This document shows positions 22,885 through 33,817 of a stretch of 64,000 nt of DNA, piece after piece. Below the pieces are notes generated by a model. It saw only the letters and a program-made list of their open reading frames with translations. It was not told where the DNA came from and did not search any database. The DNA comes from Ischnura elegans (taxonomy: Eukaryota > Arthropoda > Insecta > Odonata > Coenagrionidae): the NCBI RefSeq assembly GCF_921293095.1, contig NC_060254.1, positions 110,756,917 through 110,820,916 on the forward strand, given 5' to 3'. Position numbers and translations under genes: made by a program. Positions within the stretch are counted from its first letter, which is position 1, and every line of letters begins with the position of its first letter.

Positions 22885-25093
22885 TTAGACCCAGGGTGCG
22901 TGGGAAACAGCGGCGGTGGCCCAGGGTGCGTGTGCCACAGGGGCGGAGGCCCAGGGTGCGTGGTAGACCAGGGGCTTGGCAACAGTCAACACTGGCTTGG
23001 CAACGGCCACCACTGGCTTGGCTACGGCCACGGCGATGGGTTCCCGGTTGACTATGGCGTTGAATCCGTTGACGTCGTCAGCGGTGTACTCGACGGTCCT
23101 CCTGAAGCCATCTGGGTCGACGAGGGAGTACATGCCCTTGATGGCTCCGTTCTCCAGGGATTCTGTCTGGGACTTGTCGTCTCCGGTGGTGGCGTCCTTG
23201 ACCTCGTAGTGGAAGCTGTATGAAGGGTTGGGGTCAAAGGGCTCCGGCTCGGCTGGCTTAGCGACGACGACTGGCTTAGCGATGGCCACTGGTTTGGCCA
23301 CGGTGATAAGTGGTTTGGCCACTGCGAAGGTGGGAGCGTGGAAGGCGAACGGAGATCCGTAGTATCCGGCAGATGGGATGACGCCCGCCTGGGACACGGC
23401 CACCAGAGCAAGGAGGACCAAGAGCTGTATTGTGAAGAGGGGGAGGAGAAGACAACATTGATATTTTAGCTTATTTAGAGCCGTTTTAAGAAAAAGAACA
23501 TTACTACGAGTTTATCGTCGCACTATTCCTTTATTTTTATCTTACAGGTAATTTTTGACACAATATTTTACCTTGTGTACTGTATTGTGTCTTCAAGTAT
23601 AAAATTTCTTGAGGGTTGTAGTATTTTCTACTAGCCACATTGATGCCATTAAACTTGCCTAACGAGACTTTATGCTGAACCTATTGTGCGTTTTAGTGTT
23701 TCAAGTGATAAAAATTTTGATTGGATGGAAAATATACTGTTTTATGTTCCATTCAGTAGTTATTTAAAACCATACCGGTTTCGAATAATAGTTTGTTTAA
23801 GTTATTATCTCTTGATATTATCTTCCACTTGAGAAGTTCGAATCCGGTGGATTAAAAAAATCTCCATGGAGTATTAAAAAGTTTATTTTTAAATCTATAA
23901 TATTACCATTCCATGAAAAGAACTTACAAACCATTGATTTGACTTAAGTTTACTATAAAGGCCTGCGAAAATAACCAGATTTTGGGGATTTTTATTGAAT
24001 GTAATAATTATTTTAGTTTACATGAACAGCAATCTACCCGAGCGGGTATATAAGCTGAGGACTGCGGCACTAACTAACGGCACTAACGGTAACACGGCAT
24101 TTTTCGTTTTAATACATTTCAAACTAACGCATGAGTTATGGATTTCGGAAGATCTCCTGAGGATGATCATCAAGTTGCGGATCGAAATGTCGGTTGACAT
24201 GGACGACATCAACCGGTGGAAAACCCGAGAAACCTTTCTGTAACTGATACGCCGGGAAAACCTAAGATCATACATTATTTTACTTTAATTGACAAAGCTA
24301 AGTCCGGCATGGTACACCCCGAGAGGAAAATATTCTATAGTTGCGCTATTCGGTTGTTTCATCATTTTATTTATAGTCCTTTGTTTGTGTTGAACGTAAC
24401 AATAATCAATAATTTAATTGACTCTAACACGGCATTTTTCGTTTTAATACATTTCAAACTAACGCATGAGTTATTGATTTCGGGTAGATTGCTGTTCATG
24501 TAAACAGTATTTTTTCCGTTTTACATTATTTCAGGCCATGGCAAACTTGAGATGGAGCCAAAGAAAGGAAATATATAGATTTCTAGTTTTTCGATGAACG
24601 AAATTATCCCGAGCGAATTTTATGCGACTAGGGAAATTGAGGCATTAAAATTGTGGAGCGTTCCTGACGCCTAATATTGGCTGCAATTTTTGCTGGAGTG
24701 ACTGAATTCGCGTTAGTGGGTTAAAAAAGGGGATATCCTTGCGTTTTATCACTAACCAATGTTAGTGTTATGAAGTCCGGAGATATCGGCGTTCATGGAA
24801 AGTATATTCTCCACAAATATCTTTTTTTCCAAAACGTGGTCGAGGGAGAACCAAATAGTGGAATTTGATGTGTCCCGCTTTCTCTCCCGGAGATATCGGC
24901 GTTCATGGAAAGTATATTCTCCACAATTATCTTTTTTTCCAAAACGTGGTCGAGGGAGAAAAAAATAGTGGAATTTGATGTGTCCCGCTTTTCGATTAGG
25001 ATGTGATTCCTGCCCGTTCTCACTGATATAAGAGAGGAAGCTAATATAGAAGTACCCGGTGGAGCGTTTGTGTTGACTTACCTTAGCTGCCAT
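22885..25093 (-). CDS. RR-2 cuticular protein, gene 3 of 4 (two coding exons)
   Basis: Exon 1 is 25082-25093 (MAAK) with donor GTAAGT at 25076-25081. Exon 2 is 22885-23424 after an acceptor ending CACAATACAG. The product is 183 residues, beginning [17 protein letters not shown] (L rather than F at residue 5, as in gene 4). The RR-2 core is identical to gene 2. Three HAPW units end the protein; the last residue is V (HAPWV) instead of A. The intron is about 1.66 kb and holds a rearranged segment with an inverted promoter fragment (24014-24504) and a 110-bp tandem duplication (24781-25000), neither seen in the sister introns. Expected role: secreted chitin-binding cuticle protein. Confidence 0.93.
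24014..24504. repeat. Rearranged segment in gene 3 intron with inverted promoter fragment
   Basis: The ends are inverted: GTTTACATGAACAGCAATCT (from 24016) against AGATTGCTGTTCATGTAAAC (up to 24504). Inside, GAGCGGGTATATAAGCTGAG (about 24039-24060, plus strand) copies the cuticle-gene core promoter in the opposite orientation to the genes. The motif AACACGGCATTTTTCGTTTT and its following 40 bp occur twice (24092 and 24427). A hairpin repeat lies between them. Confidence 0.7.
24150..24262 (+). repeat. Hairpin repeat with hammerhead-like core, copy c
   Basis: CTGAGGA (24157-24163), stem GATC/GATC, then GAAATGTCGG (24184-24193), followed by CAACCGGTGGAAAACCCGAG and ACGCCGGGAAAACC. Lies inside the rearranged part of the gene 3 intron. 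Confidence 0.55.
24781..25000. repeat. 110-bp tandem duplication near exon 1 of gene 3
   Basis: 24781-24890 and 24891-25000 are nearly identical (AGATATCGGCGTTCATGGAA...). Genes 1 and 4 carry a single diverged copy at the matching intron position (near 5980-6065 and 38105-38210). Confidence 0.85.
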
Positions 25094-25141
25094 TTTCGCT
25101 GGTTGAACTGAATCAAGTGCCTTGTTGGACGCGGTCCTCAG

Positions 25142-25430
25142 CTTATATACCCGCTCGTCTCTTGTCCAGAGAAGACCACACCCCCAGGGGGGGGTTAAGA
25201 TTCCCCCCCCCCCCCCACCCATCTCATGGTGACGCCTCCTTAGTTTGCTCCCGACGTAGGTTTTTTTATCCACACATCTCATAAAAAGTGGATCGCCATA
25301 CCGAAATTCGTCCACTCCCATCCTTTCGTAACGTGGAAATTCGGAAGATCGCTAATTTCTCCTGAATCGGCGCCCACTGTGGCAGGATGGCCTGCAGTTG
25401 CCAGTTAGTGACCACATAGAGGTTGCTGGC
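25142..25430 (-). promoter_or_regulatory. Core and proximal promoter of cuticle gene 3
   Basis: TATATAAG is at 25142-25149 on the minus strand. About 200 bp upstream is nearly identical to gene 4, apart from the length of a C-run on the + strand near 25206-25217. Beyond about 25365 the sequence switches to resemble gene 1 (CTCCTGAATCGGCGCCC). Confidence 0.75.
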
Positions 25431-25639
25431 TGTCGTGTGTGACGATAAATTTTGTTGATTTTTCATCGCTTATTTTCTTCCTAATCTCTTTAATATAATT
25501 CTGGGTTGATGTCTAATGATGGTTATTCAAAGAAGTTTGGAAAAATATTCCAATCATGAAATTGCAGTTTTTATTGAATATGATGCCTTATTTTTATATT
25601 AATTTGTGACATATGGCAATAATCAAGCGTCAAATAAAT

Positions 25640-26125
25640 AATAGACAAAGCGGCAGTCATGGTAAAGAGATGTCCATTATGTTGAATAGCATAATGACAC
25701 TGGAGACTAGGATACAGTGTGTGAAAACATGCTTGTTGCCAGCGGTACTCTATGATTCAGGGGGTTGGAAATAGTGTACAGAAATGAAATAGAAGTCTTG
25801 GAGATGTGGTGCTAGAGGAGGATGACGAAGATGAATGCACAGAGAGATAGATAGGAGAAATAAGGGGTTGTGTAGTGGAATAGGAGAAGGAAGTACATTT
25901 TAAAAGGATCATCACATCCCAGAGAAGAACACTGTGGATTGCGTAATTAGACAAAGCAGTTATGCGAGAAACATAATTAAAGGAAAAATTGATGGAGAAG
26001 TCCCCAGAGGAAGACGATGGGGCAAGCACCAATAGGTCAGATCAAGAAGGGTAAGAAGGGGGAAAGGAGTCGTAGGGGTGTAAAAAAATACTCACTTGGA
26101 AGAGAGAGAAATGGAGGCCTTCAGT
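25640..26125 (+). mobile_element. LINE 3' end, decayed
   Basis: The plus strand shows LLPAVLYDSGGWK, a WRCGARG-like piece matching WCWRRM, and IKGKIDGEVPRGR-type and GQIKKGKKGERS pieces, in broken frames. These follow the order seen at LINE C termini (LYGSETW..., GRRGRGR..., IKE). The related end 39030-39520 occupies the same place upstream of gene 4. Confidence 0.55.
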
Positions 26126-27056
26126 ATACTTACAGCTACTTCAGGATTGCTGTAATACGTATGAATATTGATATTTTCGGGGTATCCTTAAATTCATAGT
26201 ACTTACTAACGATGTTTCATCGCGAAGGACACAAATGGTAATTTCCACATTTTTTAATTCAACATTCTTAACGACCGACCAAAGGTTTCAACGCATCGTG
26301 TCATCGTGTCAAGGTGTTTTCAACCTTGAAAACGACATAATGCGTTGAAACAAGTGAAGGAGTGCGTCATTTGTAATAGTAAACAGACCTAAGTTAACAT
26401 CATATAAGCGCTGTTTTCTTTACATGGGGCCAAAGTTATTTCATTTACTGCCCGCTAGAATATAAAAAGAAATCCTCAAATGTAATGTGAAGACTTGCTA
26501 AAGACTGGCTTATCTCGCTAGAAATAATTGAAATGTTATTTTCATGTTATTTATTTAAAACACTCATGTATCACTTGCTGCATTATTATTTCCTTTTATT
26601 GGCATACACTTTTTTTATTTGATGGTGGCTCAATTCTGGTCCTGTATTACCTTGGAGACCACCTAAAGCTCCTTCTTTTGTTATTTTTGTATTCACATGT
26701 AAAAACAAAATGTAGGAGTAAATAAATTATTATTATAATAAACTATGGTTGGACGTTGAGTGCTGAATTAAAAAGTTTGGAAATGAAGGGCGTAATCAAG
26801 ATGAAAACTGGGGGGGGGGGGGGGCAAACCATGGCTGTTCAAGTTGTAGGTAAGATTTAAGCACGGAAAAGGTGAATGAAATCAACATTTTTAGGAAACT
26901 GTAACAGCTCTTTATTAGTTTTTAAAATTATTTTCTTGAAAAAATATTATTTTCTTTGAAGACATTTGCGATTTTGCTTCTGGGGGGGGGGGGGGCAGCT
27001 GCCCCCTCCTGCCCCTCGCTGGGTACGCCCATGGTGGAAATTAACATTTGTGTTCA
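26126..27056. other. Apparent insertion relative to sister units; no gene seen
   Basis: AT-rich DNA without a clear match in the gene 2 and gene 4 flanks. It includes the G-run element 26788-27030. Confidence 0.4.
26788..27030. mobile_element. Small G/C-run-ended insertion (243 bp)
   Basis: Begins GGGCGTAATCAAG and ends CTCGCTGGGTACGCCC. Two runs of 12 or more G lie inside the ends. Similar in build to 9903-10207 and 38636-38838. No clear flanking duplication is seen. Confidence 0.5.
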
Positions 27057-28655
27057 TCATCGTGGATATAGCGAACTTCCACAAAATAAAGCCTGACACG
27101 ATTTCATACTAACGATGTTCTTCATAGGCCTAATATTGGCATACATTATGTATACATATCTCCAGCAATTGTATTCTCTTCCTTCATATCCCTCGCATTC
27201 CTCGTGTCCATTTTTATCCGACTCAAGGTCTTCTATCGGTCTTCCTCGGAGTTTTTTTTCTTCAATTTTCACTCCAATATACTTACTTTTGATATGGCGT
27301 ATTCATGTTCTATTCTGGGGTGTGGTATTCCACGATTGTCGTTCTTTAATTAATTTTTTGGCACACCTACTGGTTTATTTCTCCCCTGCCGTCCTTTTCA
27401 TCTTCAGTTGGTGCACGCCGATCAGTTCTAGTCGAAAACCGTTTACGTCTGCAAAAATCCTAAATTCATAACATCCGGATTTTATGCAATTATTTTTCCT
27501 TATAACAATGTCGGAAGCAGTGGTGTCTGAAGAAATATTTCCGTTTCAATCGTTAGTGTAAAGACAGCAACCCTTATGATATAACTAAAGTAAAGATGCA
27601 CCGCCACGACCAGCTCTCGAAAGGTTCAAGTCTTTTTTTGATCAGCTTTCCAATGATGCATGATTCTTAAAATGCGAATACCCTTTTGAATACTTTCCCA
27701 TGCTGAATCCTTGGCTCCAGTCGTATGGTCTTGTAAGAAATGGAATATCATCTCTGAAGGCTGTCTTTAATTGGGCCATGCGAATGTCTGTCGTGTATCT
27801 CGCCTCCTTGGTGAAGATAGGTAAATTATTCCACTCACTCCAGTCCATCTCCTTGAAGAATGAAGTCGGCCAGTACTTTAGGGTAATAGCTTTTGTTATT
27901 TAGAAATTGATCATAAATTTCCGAAATATTGTGGAAATCGCGTGGTGTCATTTGACATGTTTCCCACTCCGTAAACAGGCTATGGAGAAGTTTGAAATTA
28001 CATGTTCATTCCTCAATCAAAATTCGTAGCTTTTGCCGTTGGGGCGATTGGCTTTATATAGTATACGTTCATGTAAAAAAGACAGCATTGGAAAAAAATA
28101 AAAATTTACAAATATTTGCGTGAATCCGTTCCATAGCTGGATGCGTTCTGAATTTACCTTTATGGTTTATTGTAGCATTTAATTTCCTTATGAATACTGC
28201 CTACGTAATGTAGATTATTGGAGAGACAGTTGCCTGTACCAAAAACATGAATGCCTATCAAACTTACAGCAAAAAGAGAAATGTGTGCAGGATGATGAGC
28301 ATGACCAAGTCTCTATCCGATTGGGAATCCAAAATCGAAGAAGCAGAGGGTACCAGGCGTCATCAAGCAATTTCACTTCTCATTGGATGGGCAACATAAC
28401 TGATTAGCATTTACGTTAGGATTGATATCACGACTACTTTGTCCTCCAATGCACACTTAGAGCCCTATATCTTTGCCTCATGGATTGGAGGCCATTGATG
28501 GGAAGACTGCTGTAATATTTGTCTAATTTTTTACTCTTATGCAATTTAGTTGCAGCCCTACTTAATCTTGAATGCCTGCAGTCAACTACTGATTTGATTT
28601 CCGCGGCCTTCTTTTCTACTTAATCAAGTTAAGCGAAGTGAATGTAACGTACCTC
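27057..28655. repeat. Upstream flank of the duplicated unit (gene 3 copy), with LINE debris
   Basis: The minus strand at 27200-27270 reads KIEEKKLRGRPIEDLE, like the GR-RGRPRK segment at LINE 3' ends. 27600-27860 parallels 17520-17760 and 42570-42790. No host gene. Confidence 0.55.
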
Positions 28656-29004
28656 TTAACCCTTTAGCTGCGGGAGCGTCAAAATTTTTCTGCCACTGTG
28701 TGCGGGACATGAACGGGGAAGATATTTTTCCGTCGACCCCGGGCGTGCGTCTAGCAGGTAGTGGACCCTCATAATCCGGGACTACCCACCCTACCCCCTG
28801 ACGACAGACCATGAATACAATTGAGCCCTTTCTAAGAATCATAATTGGAATTAAAATATTTGAACGTTACTTTTTCTAAATTGAATGTAAATGAATTTCT
28901 TTCCTCAAATTTGGCCAGCATGATATTTTTATGAGCGATTTGATATCAAACAGTAAAAAAATCCATTGATTTTTAACCATATTCCTCAACATTTCAACCA
29001 TACT

Positions 29005-29403
29005 TCAGCCGATTTGAACTTTGGGGAGCATTTGGAACGTATGTTTGGATGCGGTAGGTAAAGATAATGGATAATAAAGGATATAATAGGCATTCTCATG
29101 AAGGTGGTCCGATATTACACCAGATGAGGAGCTGTCGAACTGGAAAATCTGACGAGTAAAATCATCAGTTCTGGACCAAGAAGATGATGCGGATTCAATG
29201 TCTTCAGCCAAATTGAATGGACCACCATCGCCAGAATCATTTGCATCATCCTCATCCTTCTCAGTATCCCTGGTAGACACAGACAAATCGGAAAAATTTC
29301 CGTCCTCACTCTTACAATCAGAGTCGAATAAAATATTGAGAACTTCATCCACGAGAGAAACCTTTCTCCTTTTTGGCCGAGATGGCAAACTTTCACTATC
29401 CAT
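29005..29403 (-). pseudogene. piggyBac-type transposase, N-terminal remnant
   Basis: An open frame of 132 codons starting MDSESLPSRPKRRKVS, with an acidic Ser/Asp-rich stretch (residues 33-65). It then reads WSRTDDFTRQIFQFDSSSSG, which resembles the W...F.G.SGI region before the catalytic domain of piggyBac transposases. The frame then runs into unrelated sequence close to the left end of the element; the DDD domain is absent. It cannot be an active transposase. The family call rests mainly on the TTAA ends. Confidence 0.65.
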
Positions 29404-30708
29404 AGTGAAAATAAATGAAGAGATTCACAAAATGTAGTCACTCGAGTAGGTACTTGATTAGGAGCAAACGTACACCACCGAAACTCTGGAAAAACTGAGC
29501 AAAGATCAATAGAGCATGTGGAAAAGACGGGATATTCGAAGGGAAACCTATTCGGTGGGAAATCCAGAACGAGATTATAATACTCAAAGGAAAGAAATGT
29601 CCTTGGTAATTACGCAGGTGCGACATACCCACCACCGAAAGTATAAGAAAGAATAACCAATGCTTTCAAATAAGTTTCCCCGGCTAATGGACAATGACAA
29701 GATTAAAAAATTCCTAGGAAATGTAAGGATTCATTGGAATTGTTTTCTTCGTGAATGTGCCGCGGAGAGCAGAGAGACCTCTCTCTCGAAGAAGGGATAA
29801 TCTGGGTAGCGCTCCCCGTGGTGAGGGTGCCCAGTAGGGCGGATCGGAAAAATCGATTTTTTTCAAATCCATCTGGCCCAATGAAAAAAAGTTGTGGGAC
29901 CGATCAAAAATAAGGCCTGAAAAATTTGAGACCTCTAGGTGAACCCCTGACCCTCGCTCAAATGCAATTTAGGGGGGGAAGGTCGAAATTCGAAAAATAT
30001 AGTATTTTATGGTCATTTCCTATAGATTTTGCCGAGTTACTGCCCTTCTAGGGCAAAACTTTCGTGCATTTTGACGTATCTGTCACCGTTTAGCCACAAA
30101 ATGCCTAATTTGAGTCCGCGCCCGCGAAGAAAATATTCCAACGCCCACGCAGCGTCGCGGATACAAGAGCCGCAAGCCGATCCCCTCCCCTCCCCGCTCG
30201 CTTCTACCCCTCCCACGCCTCCAATACAGCAAAATTCATCCCGCGTATGCTGCTAGGAGGTCATTTATCTTTGATGATATAAATCGGAAGATGGTAGAAG
30301 GTAATGAAGGAAGCTTAGTGAGACGACTTGTCCCTTATTAGGCGCCTCGTCGGGGTTAAACAAATCGATGTTACCAACTTTTAGAGAAGTGATGAAATAT
30401 TTTTAGATCAGAGAACGCAGGAAAGGAGCCTAAGGTCCATAAAAAGGCCTCTCGAGTGGCTATGAAGGTTTGCCAACTTCGGATATGCGCTCCAATTCCG
30501 GCTTTGTCCGACAGATGTGATTAAATGGATTTTGGGCGAAAGCCGCTCGCGTCCCCTCCCCGCAAGCTTCTCCCACGCGCCAAATGCACCAAAATTCACA
30601 CCAAGTGCGTCTTACTTCGTTAGTATAAATATTTAATGTTTCAGTATCGTCTGTGGAGGAACAATCACGAGAGAATTTTTCAATTACCTGCTTTCCAATC
30701 TGTATTTC

Positions 30709-32181
30709 TTATGCCAGTGTCATTCCTCGTCTTTCGATGTTGTCAACAAAGTTTTGGTGAATTTCTTCACGAATCTCTCGTCCGTATCTATAATGAAAAG
30801 AAATATTTAACTTCAAATTTGAAAGTTCATCAATAGATTTTTGAAAATCCACAGCACTAAGGTCAGATGTAGCCGGAGGTACTGTGGTCTCTCTCCAATA
30901 TGTCATCAGCGAGTAGTCCTTTTAAGTTGATATTAAAATCCAGCTCTTTAAAAAATCTCGGATCGGCCGCCAAACGCATTCTTGCAACAACGCAAAATTC
31001 GGTCCTTAGATTGCCCTCCCAATGTTTATGCCGCAAATCTAAGTCAACTTAGTGCAATTAGCAAATAGACCTCTGTAAGGGATGAAATATGGTTTGATGC
31101 TTTCCCGGCGAATGATGTGGGTAAACTCTTCTCGGGATTCAACGAAATTTATCCCTGATAATGAGCCCCGAGTCGGAGCTTGAAACGTTTGCCATAATGG
31201 AAAAATTAACCCGGTGGGAATCCCGAGAAGAGTTTACTCACATAGCAAGGGATGTTGGAATTATGCTTGTAGCATAGGGATGATGCCTCCTTTTTGGGCG
31301 GTATTCACCATTGCATTCAAATCCTTTTTATTTTTGTGTATCTAATTTTCACTCGGAAAGGAATCGAGGATCGCAGATTTTATAACTTTTGCTAATCCTC
31401 CGACGGTGGAGGCAAACCCAAAAGTGGGACCCTGGTTCTTCAACTAACATCACACATTCCCCTCTAAACTTGGATTGATAAGTACTCTTGCCTTTTTTCA
31501 TCAGACAAAAGTATAGTCTTTCACTCCATAAAAATGTAGCCCTTTGATGACACCCTTTGATACCTCTCTTTTCGTATTCACAATAATAAGCATCTTTTTC
31601 TGTCTACGTAAGTAATTCTTGCAAACTACCTTGGATGTTTCTTACGAAGTTATTATTTTTGCGTCAACTAAAGTTGCGGGGACGATCATTGGTTTCTTGC
31701 TTCTTGCATTTACCTCTATCACATTTGGCAGACGCATTTTCCACGAAGAAGTTCCAGTTTGAGTTTAGTCCTGAATTTTTATTTGATGAGGAACGTAGAG
31801 ATAAAAATCGGGTAATTTCTCTTCAGTTTAATTTTCTTCGGATGAATTGATGAAGAAAATTTTTGATACTATTTTCCCATACAAGAATTGACGATGTCGA
31901 CTCAACGCTCTCCGACGATTCTCTTTTTTTCCTAAGTTGTCGAGTTTCTTTAGGACTCAAGCCAGCAGCCATCATCTTTAGTTTCGTCCGCTGGTCTCTC
32001 AACATACTTCTTCATTGGGGGGAACATTATGCTCCTTCTTGCACTTACACGCAAAAATATCGCATAATTTCAAATGTTCTTTCAAAAGTGCTTCAGGTTT
32101 GTACTTAAGCAATAACCCTACTTTTGGCCTGTTCGCATTTTCCGTAAGTTTTAGTACTTCCTGTTGTACCACTAAATCCAT
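30709..32181 (-). pseudogene. Broken unknown protein gene of the long-TIR element
   Basis: Reading on the minus strand: MDLVVQQEVLKLTENANRPK from 32181, a Cys cluster CDIFACKCKKEHNVPPNEE, then a frame change to LRDQRTKLKMMAAGLSPKE (31823-32005). Further down, YYCEYEKRGIKGCHQRATF and WSERLYFCLMKKGKSTYQSK (about 31590-31400) are open for some 70 codons. A piece at 30709-30906 contains IREEIHQNFVDNIERRG. I do not recognise the family. The start codon lies just inside the inverted repeat. Several frame changes and the hairpin insertion show that this copy is dead. Confidence 0.5.
31105..31245 (+). repeat. Hairpin repeat with hammerhead-like core, copy d
   Basis: Arms TTTCCCGGCGAAT...TAAACTCTTCTCGGGATTC (to 31140) and GAATCCCGAGAAGAGTTTA (31218-31236) are inverse copies. 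The core is CTGATAA (31155-31161), stem GAGC/GCTT, GAAACG. Confidence 0.6.
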
Positions 32182-33058
32182 TTAGTGACACACATAATGG
32201 AAGGGAAGCGTCACCATAGTTCGCACACCTTTATAGCCACCCGAGAGGCCTTTTCATGGACCTTAGGCTCCTTTCCTGCGTTCTCGGATCTAAAAATATT
32301 TCATCACTTCTCTAAAAGTTGGTAACATCGATTTGTTTAACCCCGACGAGGCGCCTAATAAGGGACAAGTCGTCTCACTAAGCTTCCTTCATTACCTTCT
32401 ACCATCTTCCGATTTATATTATAAAAGACAAACGACCTCCTAGCAGCATACGCGGGATGAATTTTGCTGTATTGGAGGCGTGGGAGGGGTAGAAGCGAGC
32501 GGGGAGGGGAGGGGATCGGCTTGCGGCTCTTGTATCCGCGACGCTGCGTGGGCGTTGGAATATTTTCTTCGCGGGCGCGGACTCAAATTAGGCATTTTGT
32601 GGCTAAACGGTGACAGATACGTCAAAATGCACGAAAGTTTTGCCCTAGAAGGGCAGTAACTCGGCAAAATCTATAGGAAATGACCATAAAATACTATATT
32701 TTTCGAATTTCGACCTTCCCCCCCTAAATTGCATTTGAGCGAGGGTCAGGGGTTCACCTAGAGGTCTCAAATTTTTCAGGCCTTATTTTTGATCGGTCCC
32801 ACAACTTTTTTTCATTGGGCCAGATGGATTTGAAAAAAATCGATTTTTCCGATCCGCCCTAGTGCCCAGTCCTCGAAAGACGCCTTTGTGCTCTCTGCCA
32901 CTAGGTTGGGTCGAGTTCAAGCAACCGCGGAAAGAATGGCAATAAAATCCTAAGGGAAGTCTGCCAGTGGTAAGAAAATCTGGTCAAACGTAGAAAAACG
33001 TTTTTCCCGCACTCACCATGCAGAACGTTTAAAAACGTTCCCGCAGCCTAAGGGTTAA

Positions 33059-33815
33059 TATATATTTTTGATGCATTTAAGCACGATTGGTACCTTTTGC
33101 CGCATTAAAGTAATTATTTGGGAAGCTAACTTGCTGATTGGGCGTTTGCCCATTTTAGAGGGAAATAAAATAATCGTCTCGGGTCAAGCCGTCATGATAA
33201 GTTGGCGTCAAAAATGGGAAATATTGGTTTAAATTTTTATCTTAATTTTAAAAGATAACCTTCTTCCATTCATCCTTGGTGCCATAATATTTCAAGGTCA
33301 AGTGAAAAATGAAAGTATTAGCCATTAAATAATATTGTAATAATTGTTGTTCATAAAATTTCTGGTATTAAATTAGAGTTATAAAATGTAGTGGCTGAAA
33401 TAAATTATTTAGTCAATGATAATGCAATAAAATTATTATATTTACAATGAATATTTGCTCTGCATAATAACTGATAATGTGCCAGGACAGTCACTTTTTT
33501 CGTTCCTGTGACATGATCCCTAAGGCGACGGCCATTGGAGAATAGTTTTTTCTTTCATTGTCGCGTGGTTACCTTTACCTTTGTGGGACGAAAGATCGCT
33601 TGCGCTGAGGCTCTCTCCTCTCCTTCGCCCGCCCTTATCAATTCCGAATTGCTACCGAAATAAATGTGGATTGCCACCTGCCAAGACGCTCGTTCAAAAT
33701 GTTTCAAACCTAACTTACAAACACCTATGTCAATGAATTTAGTTTATTTATTTGGTATATTTTTTCAAATTGGTCCAGGAAATTTTTGCCTGATTTGTAT
33801 ATTCCTCCTAATTAC
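33059..33815. repeat. Upstream flank of the duplicated unit, continued beyond the insertion
   Basis: TGATGCATTTAAGCACGATTGG through TCAAGTGAAAAATGAAAGTA, read as separate motifs, matches 18660-18870 and in part 43350-43560, showing that the unit resumes after the TTAA at 33058. No coding sequence. Confidence 0.6.
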
Positions 33816-33817
33816 TA

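Larger units (their letters stand above)
29835..32861 (-). mobile_element. 3.0 kb long-TIR element with 8-bp target duplication, unknown protein
   Basis: Flanked by the exact 8-bp repeat GTGCCCAG (29827-29834 and 32862-32869). It starts TAGGGCGGATCGG and ends CCGATCCGCCCTA. Inverted repeats run at least 630 bp (29835 to about 30470, and about 32230 to 32861) and weakly to about 30530 and 32180. The duplication has T at position 2 and A at 7, and the end is TAGGG, both hAT-like. However, the decayed protein inside does not look like a hAT transposase. It sits wholly inside the piggyBac-like element, so it is the younger insertion. A hairpin repeat (31105-31245) has in turn inserted into it. 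Confidence 0.8.
28660..33054 (-). mobile_element. piggyBac-like element, TTAA target, carrying a nested element
   Basis: Flanked by TTAA on both sides (28656-28659 and 33055-33058). The ends are inverted repeats: CCCTTTAGCTGCGGGAGCG at the left and, read inward from the right, CCCTTAGGCTGCGGGAACG. TTAA targets and a CCCTTT-type end are hallmarks of piggyBac. A transposase N-terminal piece lies at 29005-29403; the catalytic part is missing. Without the nested 3.0 kb element this is a copy of about 1.36 kb, so it is internally deleted. The paralogous flanks near 18640 and 43335 lack it and serve as natural empty sites. Confidence 0.85.

Noticed and set aside
24752-25321. 189-codon minus-strand open frame over the gene 3 promoter and exon 1
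   Set aside because: It reads through TATA box, leader, exon 1 and the tandem duplication in one frame by chance. A shorter relative appears over the gene 4 promoter only because the promoters match.
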